A stretch of 64,000 nucleotides of DNA, taken from NCBI GenBank assembly GCA_029379385.1, contig CM055606.1, positions 930,001 to 994,000 on the forward strand, given 5' to 3'. The notes below the pieces were generated by a model. It did not search any database, had not been told where the DNA came from, and saw only the letters and a program-made list of their open reading frames with translations. This DNA is from Quillaja saponaria. Lineage: Eukaryota > Streptophyta > Magnoliopsida > Fabales > Quillajaceae. Both the position numbers and the translations under genes were made by a program. Shown here piece by piece: positions 37,035-49,155 of this stretch (the stretch's first letter is position 1; every line of letters begins with the position of its first letter).

Positions 37035-39501
37035 ATGGCAGATGGGAAAGGAGAAAATATAATGCCTCCAGAACTCGCAATCCGAAGGGAGCTGGCATAT
37101 AGAAGGAAGTTAACAAAATTACACTTACAACAAGATGATGGCTCTTCTAAAAAGCTTCTGCCTTTGCAGGTCAAGATAAATCTTACCCCATTTTTGACAG
37201 AATGCTACTTGACCATCCGATAGTCAAATCTTTTTCACAATTAGAACGACCCATGTTCCTTTTGGCCTTCTCATGGTGTGGTATAACTTGAATCAAGCTG
37301 ATTCTATTCTATGGTGTCTCCTTGTAGATATAATTCTATTTTTTTTATTACTGAGAGCTTCCATTTAATTGCCTACCATTATAAGTTGTGACTAACTCCA
37401 AAAGCATGGCCAGAAAAAAAAAAAAAAAAAAAAAAAAAAAAGAAGCTAATTCTTAAGGCCACTGATATATAGAGCCCACCAGCCCACCCCGAGTTTCCTT
37501 TCTGCTGGACGTGCTTTAAGCACACTAATTTTTCTCTTCCTTCCTTCTTTCTTTCCTTGTTTTTTCATTTTCTGAATTTTTGAAAGTTTAGATTCTTTGC
37601 AATGATAGATATTTGAGCCTGATCATTTGCATGTTTTCTTGCATGGACACTAACATTGTCTTGTTTAATGGTTGTCATTCTGATTTTTGCATGTCTACTG
37701 GAGTCTAAAAGTTGATACACTTATGTTTTACATATCATCTGACTGTTGTCGCAAAAGCAATCCTGCTGATATCACATGTTACATATCATCTGACCTGCTT
37801 ATATTGAATTAGGGTTTTGCTTATATCGCTATAAACTAATGTTGAATTTTGAATTTTGGACTCAATTGTTCAAGATGAGAATGTACCTTTCTGTTTAAGA
37901 TAATCAATTGCCAAAAGTATTCCTTTTATAAAACATTACGAAATGTTGACATGAGGATGATCTGCCACTTTGAAATTTCAAAATTGAAACTGCTTTAAAC
38001 AAGTTTCGTGTGAATTATAGGTTTGAATATTTAGAAGATAATGTATTGAATGTGACTCAACCTTTCGCATTCTGATTTAAGTATTCAACTTCACATTATG
38101 CTGATAGTATTCTTTTAGGCCCTAAAGAAAAGGTTTTCAGATCAGCATTATATAAAAGTCTGTGAATTAACATAATGCTCATATCAGGTTACGTCATCAA
38201 GTCAAGTTCCCAGACTAATGCAGTTTCCAGCTCCAAGTTTGACTCCGAGTCCAAGTACACACCTTTCAGGAGTCAAGCGGAAAGAACCAACAAGCATTTG
38301 TGAGCTGTTGCTACCACAACAGCCACAACCACTTCATGGCAGTCTCACCTACAAAGCTCAGACAGATAATTTGCATCGTCAGGTAATGAAGACAACAATG
38401 CCAAGTTCAAATCCCTTTTCAAGTCTACACATTTCAAAAATCAATAAAAAAGAATCAACAAGCAGTGCTCAGCACCAGCCTCCTCAACAGCCACAACCAT
38501 TTCATGGCAGTTTCACTTACAAAGCTCAGACAGATAATTTGCATCATCAGGGAATGCCGTTTCCAAGGCCAAGTTCATGTTCCTCTCCGCGTCCACACCC
38601 TTCTAGAATCAAGCAAAAAGAAGCAACATGCAGTTCTGACCGCTTGCCTCCTCACCAGCCAAGGAAATTTCATGGCAGTCTCAATTACGAAGCTCAGACA
38701 GATAATTTGCATCATCAGGAAATGCCATTTCCAAGGCCTAGTTCATGTCCCTCTCCACGTCCACGCCTTTCTGAAATTAAGCAAAAAGAAACAACAAGCA
38801 GTTCTGACCGCTTGCCTCCTCAACAGCCATTGCAATTTCATGGCAGTCTTACTTACAAAGGTCAGACAGATAACTTGCATCGTCAGGCAACTCCATTTCC
38901 AAGGCCAAGTCCTTCTCTGAGTCCACATCTTTCAGAAATCAAGCAGAAGGAACCAACAAGCAGTCATGATCACCAACCTTCTCAACAACCACAAAAAATC
39001 AATGGCAATCTCATCTACAAATCTCAGGCAGATAATTTGTGCTGTAAGGTTTGCCAAGTGTACTGCTCAGGCCCCTTCAATTTCAAGCAGCATTTAAGAG
39101 GTCATAAGCACAAGGCTAAACTGCAAGAGCTGGAATTTAGGAAGAAAAATGGAGGTGAGGTTGCAGTGACTCAGCGAAAATGGTGTGAATTGTGTAAAGT
39201 TTCATGTATGAATGAAAGCTTGCTCGAGATGCACTTGCAAGGTCAAAAGCACAAGGCTAAAGTACAAGAGTTGGAAGTCAGCAAGAGGAGTGGTGGATGT
39301 AACCCAAAACAACGAAAGTGGTGTGACTTATGCAAAATTTGGTGCATTGATAATTTTTCTTTCGAGCAGCATCTTGACGGCAAAAAGCACTTCCTTAGAC
39401 TCCATTCTGTTGAGATAGAAAAGGAGACCATGAAGGAGAAGTCTACCATGGCCAAGGTTAGTTGGAAAGAACCAGTCTGGGAGATGATAGTCCCTAAATG
39501 A
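37035..39501 (+). CDS. Three-zinc-finger (U1/matrin-type C2H2) protein with tandem-repeat N-terminal half
   Basis: Coding exon 37035-37169 (MADGKGENIMPPELAIRRELAYRRK..., 45 residues, phase 0) joins exon 38188-39501, giving 482 residues. The C-terminal part has three C2H2 fingers with the long spacing of the double-stranded-RNA/U1-type class: CKVCQVYC...HLRGHKHKAK, CELCKVSC...HLQGQKHKAK and CDLCKIWC...HLDGKKH. Such fingers usually bind RNA and act in the nucleus; the target is unknown. The N-terminal part is a five-fold repeat of ~52-60 residues (separate entry). The frame is intact. ATG at 37035 is supported by the pseudogene at 56489, whose matching exon has the same ELAIQRELAYRRK core and the same LPLQ splice end. 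Confidence 0.85.
37414..37441. repeat. A28 run in the intron
   Basis: 28 consecutive A in the intron between the two coding exons of the zinc-finger gene. Confidence 0.9.
38218..39050 (+). repeat. Five coding tandem repeats of ~168 bp
   Basis: Units begin at 38218, 38398, 38554, 38722 and 38890 (180, 156, 168, 168 and ~160 bp). Each encodes MPFPRPS...SP..LS.IKQKE.TSS, then LPPQQPQ.FHGSLTYKAQTDNLHHQ. Units 3 and 4 are nearest to each other. The fifth runs into the first zinc finger. All unit lengths are multiples of three, so the array stays in frame. Confidence 0.92.
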
Positions 39502-39881
39502 AGTTTGACAAAGCATCCTATCATCAACATAGAAAGTATACTTCAACACTACACTAGTTGTCTCAAAGAACCCAGTTTTCTCTTTTCTTTTTCTTGGATT
39601 TTTCTCTTTTCCTCACATCCAGGCAAACAGATGGCAGTATACGTGTCAACATGGTTCTTATCTCAGGACACTTCAGGCTGCGTTATACTACTAACATTTG
39701 TACACTACTTGCTAAAGCTTAAATAAATGAACTCAAATACTTCAGGTACTCATAGAATGATAGAGACATTGATAATTTGACATATCTAATACGTATGACT
39801 TAATATATGTGCAAAATTTGCATTCAGTGAATTTCTATGTCTTCCGATCAAAGAAAAAAAAATTGTAACTAGAATTATTAA
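39502..39881. other. 3' flank of the zinc-finger gene
   Basis: Probable 3' untranslated region followed by AT-rich DNA up to the left TTAA of the Harbinger element. No gene seen. Confidence 0.5.
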
Positions 39882-40860
39882 GGGGCGTTTGTTTCAGGTA
39901 ATAAATTGTTTTATCCAGGAAAATGTAGTTTGGTATACATTATGTCAGTGTTTGTTTCAAGAGTTGAAAATTTTATTCGGACAAAATATTTTGCATAGGC
40001 ATAAATTTGGCCGCTTTTGCACAAGAACACATGAATATCATACCGTTCCATGTTAGGTGCCTATATTTTATTCCCACACTGGAGGGAAAAAAAGGTACTT
40101 AAATGAAATCTTGATAGTCTCTGATTTTTTCATTCTTCTCCTTCACCTTCTCCATTCTTCTCCATATCAGTCCCAAAACCAGCTAATAGTAGAAGAGATA
40201 AGGTCTCCATTTGTGCTACAAGGTCATCCCTCCATTTGATGAAAAGCCCGAAAGTGATATTTTCTGTTAGTGTTCGTAAAGCTGTGAGAGGAATTCCTCT
40301 TTGTTGTCAGTTTAGGTCTCTAATCAGATAAGTTCCTGAAACTTCCATTTTATGTATGTGAAACTGGTACTCAATCAGTGTATTTGATTTAGGGATTTCT
40401 ATTATTGGGATTTCAAGGTTTTCTGAAATTGGGATTATATGGTTCTGAATTAGGAATCTAAGGTTTTGTTGAGATGATGACTATTGGGATTTTAGGGTTT
40501 AATTGGTAGTCAATAACCATAATGCTAGTAAAAAAAAAGAGAACAATGGTAGCTATTTTGTATTGATTGATTGTATGGAACTCTCAGATAGCTTTTTTGT
40601 CACGAATCTCTTTAGATAGGGTAATATTTTGACAAGTATTTATCTTCCTCATTAATCCATATGCTTCTTTTATAAGTTCTATTATCTTGTTCTCTGCCTT
40701 AATTTCATTTATATTTGAGTTGCTTAGTTTGTTTAGTTTCTTAGTTTGCTGTTGATGCAATGTTTAAAGAAAATAAAAGAGAACTTGTTATTGTCTTTCT
40801 AGTAGAATGACCAACTGAATTTCTTGTATTTGTTGTCATTGTAGTAATAGATAGCTAGTT

Positions 40861-40890
40861 GTGTGTGTGTGTGTGTTTTTTTTTTTTTTT
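40861..40890. repeat. (GT)n followed by T run
   Basis: About seven GT units then a run of T, inside the Harbinger element. Confidence 0.85.
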
Positions 40891-41877
40891 TATTCCTTTC
40901 TTAGTCTAATTAAGCTACTCCCTGCATTCCTAACTTCCAACAAAAAATTAGCTTTTATACTCTATTTTCGTACTAGATTAATGTTCCACTTTTGTATAAT
41001 ACATATATAAGATTAAACTTCTATTCTCTTTTATATATACCAGCTTCTATACTCTAGTATACATATCTAATTTCTTCTTATATATACATACATATATAAA
41101 ATCAAAGTTTCTCAAATCCACTTTCACAAAACCAGCTTCTATAATCTTCTATATATACCTAATTTCTTTATATATATATATATAAGATCAAACTTCACAA
41201 CTTTTAACCAACTTTGAACCAAAGCCCATGTCCTAATTCACAATTCACAACTATAACACAATCTACTTCAACTTTGTTTATTCACAATTTTGTCTACTTC
41301 AACTTTGCCTCATGCCTTAGTCTTGTTATGGACTTGTCTCTACTACAATCTAAGCCTTACAATTAGGACCATCAAACAACTATAAGCTAAAATAATATTA
41401 TGATTGATGTGTTTTGCTCATAATCTTTACGTTTATATCTTAAGGTTAACTCAACTTATCTTTGACATGTGCACATTTTCTATTGTCCCTGCTATGTATA
41501 CAACTATATTGTATTCATATATTGAAACCATCCTATCTTATGTACTTTATCAGTGTCTTTGTCTCTTTATTTTAGATTGTGCTAATATTTTATAAACTAT
41601 ACAGCTATATTTTTTTTTTTCCTTGTAGTGTCAAATAATGGATTTGGTACCATTGACAAAGAATAGGAAAGGTTATGCTTTGCTTGTTGTTGCACTTTGA
41701 CTTGTTAGACAGTCTAACCTTACTATTATTGGTCTGTATAGTTCTTATTGTTTCGAAAATGTCCATTAACAATAAATAAATAAAAATAAGTTGCTTATAG
41801 TAGAAGTATTAATAGGAATATGAATTTTGAAATGATTATCTTTTTAAAGTGACTTAGCTTGCATAGAGAATTGTAGG

Positions 41878-42860
41878 ATGGATAGGAGAATATTTAGGAA
41901 CTTATATTGTATTCTTAGGGAGCTTGGAGGTTTAGTACCTACTAGGAATATGGGTATTGAAGAGAGGATAGCAATTGATTTCAATATACTGGCTCATGTT
42001 GAAAAATTTAGAACTGTGAAGATGCAGTTCATGAAATCAACTGAGACCTTAAGCAGAGTTATGATAAAGCTCATACTCTCCATATTAAGATGCCATAGAT
42101 TCATTTTCAAGCAACCATAATCTAGTCAAGCGGATAGCAATGATGATAGGTGAAATTTTTTTATGGTAAACTAATTTTTAAATGACTCTAAAATGAGTCA
42201 AATACTAATTTCATATCTTGTATGATCTTATTAGAATTGTTTGGGTGTACTTGATGGCACCCACATCAAAGTGAATATGCTGAGTACATATAGGCCTAGG
42301 TTCAGTTCTAAGAAGAATGAAATTTCAACCAATGTATTAAGTGTTTGTGCACCTAATATGCAAATTCATATATTTGTTGGTTAGGTGAGATGATTTTGTT
42401 GCTGACTCTAGGGTACTGAGATATGCAATCTCTAGGAGGAATGAGTTGATTATCCCTTAAGGTAAACAAACTAAATAATGCAGTTGTTAATACAGTACTA
42501 GGTTTATAGTTATTTATATATAACACCAACTAAAATAGTGCTATAATTTTTCTTATTAGGTACTTATTATCTTTGTGATACTGGGTACATGAACTATGAT
42601 GGTTTACTTACACCTTATAGAGATACAAGGTATCATTTGAAGGAATGGGGGACGTGTCTTTTACCCAACACTGCACAATAGTACTTCAATATGAAATACT
42701 CTTCAGCTAGGAATATCATTGAGAGAGCATTTAGAATGCTAAAGGATAGATGGGGATACTTAGGGAGAAATCCTATTATCATTTCAAGATACAGTGTACG
42801 ATTATAACAGCATGTGCCCTGCTGTATAATCACTATTAGAAGGGAGATGCCTGTGGATCC
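41878..42860 (+). pseudogene. PIF/Harbinger DDE transposase (ALP1/HARBI1-like), broken
   Basis: The segment at 41878 encodes FRNLYCILRELGGLVPTRNM, followed by the helix-rich IEERIAIDFNILAHVEKFRTV region, the usual N-terminal part. From 42236 the frame reads CLGVLDGTHIKVN, carrying the first catalytic Asp. After a stop near 42383, DSRVLRYAI carries the second Asp. ARNIIERAFRMLKDRWGYL at about 42710-42760 carries the catalytic Glu. All three DDE landmarks are readable but lie in fragments separated by stops and frameshifts. This is a relic of the DDE_Tnp_4 family that cuts and pastes the element. Confidence 0.82.
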
Positions 42861-43001
42861 TTATGAAGCAGTTGATGATGCACATATTAAATAGGATGAT
42901 GAAAATCTAAATAAGAAAGACGAGGAAGCTGAAAACAGGGTCATATATGTAGAAGCAAGTGAGGCTTGTACTGTAATGAGAGAAAACATGGCAAATGATC
43001 T

Positions 43002-44515
43002 GTTCAATAATTGGAGATCAAGAAGAGGCCTAATTTGAACATTAAACAATTGTATTATGGTTTATGTAATAAATGTCTTATATGTATTAAGTTTATGTGG
43101 ATATTCAGTTTTTTATATTTGGTTTTTTATTTAATGGATATCAATACTTAGCAATCTTGCAAATGGTTTTATGTAATAAATGCTTTACATATATTAGCTT
43201 TATATATTCAATTTTATGGTTGTTTTACAAGTTGGATTATGCATTTGTTACATCACTATTTACTAGGTATTTGTTAGCTTGTGTGGTTTGTAACTATTTA
43301 CCTCCCATTGAATGTTAGTTTTTGTGGTTTGTTGCATCACTATTTACTAGGTTTTTGTTTAAATACATTATATGTAATTGTTTAACTATGGCTTGCATAA
43401 AGAAATATAAAAGGGCTTGGTAAAAGCAAACACCATTGGACTTCTGTTGAGGATCCCAAGCTAGCAGAATGCTTGTAAGACTAAGCAAATTCAAGGAAGT
43501 GGAATAAATTATATGTTCAATAATTGGAGGCAAGAAGATGCCTAATTTGAACATTAAACAATTTTTTTGTCGTTTATGTAATAAATCTCTTGTATGTATT
43601 AAGTTTATAGTGGATATTCAGTTTCTTATTTGGTTGTTTATTTAATGGATATCAATACTTAGTAATCTTGCAAATGGTTTTATGTAATAAATGCTTTACA
43701 TGTATTAGCTTTATATATTCAAGTTTATGGTTGTTTTACAAGTTGGATTATATGTTTGTTGCATCACTATTTACTAGGTATTTGTTAGTTTGTAACTATT
43801 TACTTTCTCTTGAATGTTAGTTTATGTGGTTTGTTGCCTCACTATTTACTAGGATTTTGTTTAAATACATTATATGTAATTGTTTAATTATCGCTGCACA
43901 AAGAAATGGGAAAGGGACTGGTAAAAGTAAACACCATTGGACTTATGTTAAGATCTCAAGCTAGTAGAATGCTTGGAAAACTTAGCAAATTCAAGAAAAT
44001 GGAATAAATGATATGTTCAATAATTAGAGGCAAGAAGAGGCCTAATTCGAACATTACACAATTTTTTGTGGTTTATATAATAAATGTCTTATATGTATTA
44101 AGTCTATGTGGATATTCAGTTTTTATATTTGGTTGTTTATTTAACGGATATCAATACTTAGTATTCTTGCAAATGATTTTATATAATAAATGCTTTATAT
44201 GTATTAGCTTTATATATTCAATTTTATGGTTGTTTTATAAGTTGGATTGTATGTTTGTCGCATCACAATTTAATATGTGTTTGTTAGTTTATGTGGTTTG
44301 TAACTATTTACCTCTCCTTGAATGTTAGTTTATGTAGTTTGTTGCATCATTATTTACTAGATTTTTGTTTAAATGCATTATGTGTAATTGTTTAGATGTG
44401 GCTGCACAAAGAAATGAGAAAAGGACTGCTAAAAGCAAACACCATTAGACTTTTGTTGAGGATCTTAAGCTAGTAGAATGCTTGGAAGACTTAGCAAATT
44501 CAAGGAAGTGGAAGT
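43002..44515 (+). repeat. Tandem triplication (~500 bp units) inside the Harbinger element
   Basis: Units start at 43002, 43516 and 44016, each opening 'ttcaataatt[ga]gag' and 'cctaattTgaacattaAacaatt'. Each carries 'tatgtattaagt', 'ggatatcaatactta', 'catcactatttactagg' and a closing coding-like part (GKSKHHWTYVEDLKLVECL-type). The array therefore amplified the 3' end of the transposase region plus the first exon of the SANT gene. Only the last copy is continuous with the rest of that gene. Confidence 0.85.
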
Positions 44516-45480
44516 CAAATAATAAGACATTTAGGGCAAGATATGCAAGTCAATTGAAAGAATAGCTGCATAAGAAACTTTTAGGTACTAAGCTTAAGGT
44601 CAATCCACACATTAATTCTAGAATGAAGCAGTTGAAGAAACAATACTTTGGTATAGCTGAAATGTTATAAGTCCTAATGCATATGGGTTTGGTTGGAATG
44701 AAAAGCATATGTGTGTGACAATGGAGCAAGTGTAAGGTATATATAGTTTACTTATGTTACCTTAGAAAGTGAGCATTTACCATTGGATATTCTTTGTTTA
44801 TATGTGAAAGAGCTACCTCATTGCAAAGGGATTAAGAGAGAAATGTTTTCTTTTTATCACAAACTAGGGAATGTGTTTAGTAAAGATAGAGCTAATGGGA
44901 AGGTGCAGAAGGGTGTTGTAGATGCAGTAGAGGAAATGGACAAAGGGGAGGCACTAGAAAGGGAAGAGGCTATGGAAGGGGATGACTTTGTGACTACAAA
45001 TAAAGCTACATGCTATAATGTTGAGGTGGATGAATATGTTGACATTTCTCTGCTCATGGAAAATGACGAAAACATTAATGAGGGTGTCTAAAACTCAGGT
45101 AAAGTGAATACTAATAGGTAGCAGCAAAATAGTGACAAGAAAGGGCTACATGTAGGAATAATTCAATGGCAAATTTAGTCAATGTTGCGAAAAACTTAGG
45201 AAATGTGTCTCAAAAGGCAACTGTAAACATTAGCAAGATTGCTAAATATTTTGAGATTGAGAAAGATGGAGCTGAGAAGAGGTTGAATGTTTTTGAAGCA
45301 ACCTCCAAGGATAGAAGGCTTCACTCCAATCCAAAAGATTAAGTAGGTGAGATCTTGAGCTCGGATGGGAACAAAACAAATTTCTTCTTCTCTCTTCTTG
45401 ATAACCAGAAGGCATTATATATAAAGATTTTGTTGGGGGATTAAGTGATGTAGATGAGCAAACAGTGAAGCTAACCTTCA
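44390..45480 (+). pseudogene. Myb/SANT-like ORF of the Harbinger element, broken
   Basis: From about 44400 the translation reads AAQRNEKRTAKSKHH, stop, TFVEDLKLVECLEDLANSRKW..., stop, NPHINSRMKQLKKQYFGIAEM, and at about 44870 NVFSKDRANGKVQKGVVDAVEEMD. This is the layout of the Myb/SANT-like partner protein of plant PIF/Harbinger transposons, which binds the element ends and helps transposase enter the nucleus. Several in-frame stops make it inactive. A piece at 45200-45440 continues with acidic residues and KDRRLHSNPKD-like text. Confidence 0.65.
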
Positions 45481-46757
45481 AGTGTCTTCTAACTAGAATA
45501 TTTTTTTAGAGTTTTAGAGGACATTAAGTGGGAAAATATTAGAAAATTTGAAGGTAGCTTCTGTTTAGGCAGTGCTTGTTGATAAGAAGAATATTTTTTT
45601 TGTATATTTTGGTCTACATAGAGTTTAGATCTTAATGTTTCAGTTGGATGAATATTGATGAACAATAGTTTTTTATGATCTAACTTTGTGACAAGAAGTA
45701 TTGTGTTTAACGAGATCAACTAGTTCTTTGTCATGTGCATGTTGTTTAAAAAGTAGGCAGTATGGTGATTTGTGGTTTTCTATTTGTAGCATATGCTGCA
45801 TATGATATTATGGATGGATAATGCATATGATATGTTGGACAGGTATTTCTATTGGTATAATATATTGCATATGATTTATGGTTTCTATTAATATCATGTG
45901 CTTCTTTTAATATGATGCATATGGTTGGACAAACTAAGTTGTTTGCAATTTAATCATTGGAGATATGGATTGATTTAGTATAGGAATGTGTACTTGGAAA
46001 ACTAGCTTTGTTAGAATAATTAGTTGGTATAAAAAAAAATTTGTAACGAGGAACTAGACAAATCTAATGCACACTTGGAAAACTGGATCTTTTATTTGAA
46101 GTGTGAATTCTCAGTTAGAAAGCGACAGTTTGTTGAAGGGCTAAAAACTGGTTTTGGAATTTTTGAGATTGACATAATGTCTTTCTCTTGCTAAAGGAGG
46201 TAATTAGGTTATCTTGTGACTTGTGGAAGTTGCCGAAGTTAAAATCTAGAAAATAGTCACATTCTAAGGTGTTTCTGGATTGAAAGTACTTTGATTCACT
46301 AATTTTGAGGTTGCAATTGTTTATAAAAGTTGTAGGAGCTCTTTTTTGATGAATTCTTATGTTGTTTCTAGTGTTTCATTTCTTAGATAGCTTTGTAGTA
46401 GGATATAAGCTTTGAATAAACTATTTTGTTAAAAAAAAATCACTAGTAATGATATATATTTTATCGTTTATATTTTTCCTCAGGAAAATTGTATGCAATA
46501 TTTAATTTTAGATAGGTATAGGATATTTAGTCTGTTAATTAGGTATTGTTTAATATATGATAGTATGCAGAATTTAATTTTATTCAGGGGATTTTATGCC
46601 AAAATGTTCATTTTTTAAAGGAATTAGAAGGATAAAAAATGAACATAATCAAACACGGACAATATTTTTATATAGAAAATGTTTACCTGAATTTACGTTA
46701 CCCAGGCAACATATGCTTTGAGGATTATTCTTATGACCCGAAACAAACACCCCTTAA

Positions 46758-47422
46758 GAATATACACATGATTAAATATCATTATTACTCACTATAAATA
46801 TAGGTTTTTAAATAAAATAGTAATTTAATTTGATAGCATACAATCATAAATTTCGGTATTATGCATTGTACCTACTCTCTGAAAAGCAAATAAACAAAGA
46901 AGCTACTTATGATTAATTCAGGCTTAAGCTTAGTAAGGGTATGTTTGGAACAGTGTTTTAAAACCTCAACAGAGGGTGACAAAAATAAGTGTCCTGGGTC
47001 CCGAATCACTGGTTCAACAACTGGGTTGACTTGTGATACCATAATTAAAAATATGTATTTTTTAAATATAAATGTTTCATGTTCATATAATAACTTAATG
47101 TTAAACAATAAATAAAAAATTAAAATTAAAATTAAAGAGAAAAGAAAAATGGTCTATTACAAGTTTCTCTTATCCTTTTTTTTAATGGGTCGGGTTTTTT
47201 AATTACCACCGAGTCAACCAACTCAATCTGGATCAATCGTTATTCAAAATTTTAGAGCTAATTAAATCTAAAATAGCACTTGAGTGACGATCTGACTAAT
47301 TCGATTAGGTATGCCTATCCAGGACTTTAGACATTGGTTTTGAACTAATTATTTTTTGAAGAATTAAATTCATTTTGAAATCTTGCCAAAAATGGTTTGA
47401 TTTAGACAGTATTAAAAGCTAG
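46758..47422. other. AT-rich DNA with an unclassified repeat-like segment
   Basis: About 46935-47330 has the wording of a common plant dispersed repeat (gggtcgggttttttaatt, gtcaaccaactcaatctgg), without clear ends. No gene. Confidence 0.35.
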
Positions 47423-47903
47423 TTTGTTTTTATTTAAAGTTATTTGATTATAATAGATAATCATACTATGAATTATTTAAAAATTATAATTAAGTTTTAA
47501 ATTATGTAATGATTATATAAAGTGTTTGGTTAGAGTTACTTATAATCTGTGAAATAATTAACTAAATATTGTTTCAGTAGTTGATAAAATTGATTGCTTA
47601 GTTTAAATTTTTTTTTTCTATTAAAATTGCTACATGGGCATTGGAGTTAAGTCATGAGTGATGTATTAGTATTAGGGGTGTAATTTATGAAAAATGATGG
47701 GAATATCATAGTTTTTTATTTTTCAAATTTGATTATAAGTGGGGAAAAAAACATCAAATCCTTACTTCTTCTCTTTTTTTGATTATAGTTAGAAAATTTT
47801 AGAAACAAAATCTTACTATAATCTTACAAAATTTCTAACCAAACACTCAACATCTAGATTATCTAATTATAATCAGGTTTGACCATATTAAAATCAAATA
47901 CAA
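47423..47903. mobile_element. MITE-like element, ~480 bp
   Basis: Left end (tttgtttttatttaaag, gattataatagataatc) and the reverse complement of the right end (ttgtatttgattttaa, gattataattagataatc) match. A second inner pair, GTGTTTGGTTAG on the left and CTAACCAAACAC on the right, lies in the same inverted order. No coding capacity; no convincing target duplication. Confidence 0.6.
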
Positions 47904-48680
47904 GAGTCAATTGTATTAACCACATAAACTACCATATGTTTTACAATAACTCTTATAAATTATAAAATTAGGCATATAACTCTCTTATTTCAGTTATAAT
48001 TAGCAAATAACCATCCACACATCCAAATCAGTCATTAAATCTAACAAATTAACTTATAAAAGAGTACTAAATTATCCCTCATCATAAGTTTTTTTTTTTT
48101 TTATGTCTTCTCTTTTTGTACATCTTTTTTCTTTTCATTTTCTATGAAACTAAATTCTTTATATTGATTCAATTTTAGCATACATAAACAATATTTAATT
48201 CCTTCATAATTTTTATTTTATTATCATAATATTTAAATTATTAATGAATTTGCTAATATTATTTTTCTCATTTATAAAAATTCTACAAGTTGTTATTTCA
48301 ATGATAATATTTTCATCAAATTTTTAATTTTGTTATTATTTAATTACAACTATTAAATAATATACTAAAATTAGATAAATATGAAAATTTTAATTGCTAG
48401 AAAAAGAAAAGGATAAAAGAAGAAATAAGAGATAAAAATTGAAAAACATAAAATAAATTAAATTAAAAAACTTATAATAAGGATAATTTAATATTTTCTA
48501 TTTAATTTGTTAGATTTTATTATTGATATGGATGATTGGGATTTATTTGTTAATTATAACTCAAGTAAAGGGATTATGTACCTAATTTGATAGTTAATTA
48601 ATGAGGATTATTGCAAAATAGGTAGTAGTTCATATGTGTAAAATGCAATTGATCCTAAATACAAACACTCTTTCTATTAA
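47904..48680. other. AT-rich DNA between MITE-like elements
   Basis: No gene or defined element seen. Confidence 0.5.
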
Positions 48681-49155
48681 CAATGTGTTTGGAAATATCT
48701 TAAAAATATAGAATTAAGTTCATTTCAAATAAATTCTATATTTTTTACGTTTGGAACAAATGAAATGATATAGATTTTAAATGAAGTTCATTTGAAATCC
48801 ACACCAAATAGATTGGATTTCATTTTGTAGAATTCATTTAAGATAAGTTATTATTTTATTCACCTCAAATGACATTTAATCCCTAATATTACACATGCTT
48901 TTCATTTAGATAAATCGATAAAAAGTCACCACCAATTCATCTCAAATGTTCATCAAACAAACTATAAGTTTTTTTTTTCTCAATTTGTTTTTGTTTATTG
49001 AACAAAAATTTATCTCTTGTCTTTATATTTTTAGTTCAATACTAGTTTTAATTAAAAAAATAAAATTTGAGGGTAGTATTGAAAAAATATTTAAACTAAA
49101 ATAAATTCTCTTAAAATGAAATGAATTCTATTTTAATCTTGTTCCAAACACATTG
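48681..49155. mobile_element. MITE-like element with CAATGTGTTTGGAA ends, 475 bp
   Basis: Begins CAATGTGTTTGGAA and ends TTCCAAACACATTG, a perfect 14-base inverted pair. The homology continues inward ('tagaattaagttcatttcaaataaattctat' on the left, the reverse of 'aaataaattct...gaattctattttaatc' on the right). No coding capacity. The family is unclear; hAT-like is a guess. Confidence 0.75.

Larger units (their letters stand above)
39882..46753 (+). mobile_element. PIF/Harbinger-type DNA transposon, 6.87 kb, decayed
   Basis: Termini are inverted: left GGGGCGTTTGTTTCAGGT, right (reverse complement) GGGGTGTTTGTTTCGGGT. Both ends abut TTAA (39878-39881 and 46754-46757), compatible with the TTA/TAA target preference of PIF/Harbinger. 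Inside, on the plus strand, are a DDE transposase remnant (41878-42850) and a Myb/SANT-like second gene (44390-45480), the two genes such elements carry. Between them is a ~500 bp triplication. Both genes have stops and frameshifts, so the element cannot move itself. It sits directly downstream of the zinc-finger gene. Confidence 0.85.

Noticed and set aside
38465..38920. 151-codon overlapping frame in the zinc-finger gene
   Set aside because: Arises because the in-frame repeats keep a second frame open; no separate features.
43002..44515. Regular repeats considered as a CRISPR-like array
   Set aside because: Units are ~500 bp, diverged along their whole length, inside a transposon in a plant genome.
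39882..46757. piggyBac element, suggested by TTAA at both borders
   Set aside because: The internal genes are PIF/Harbinger DDE transposase and a Myb/SANT-like partner, and terminal sequence fits that family.
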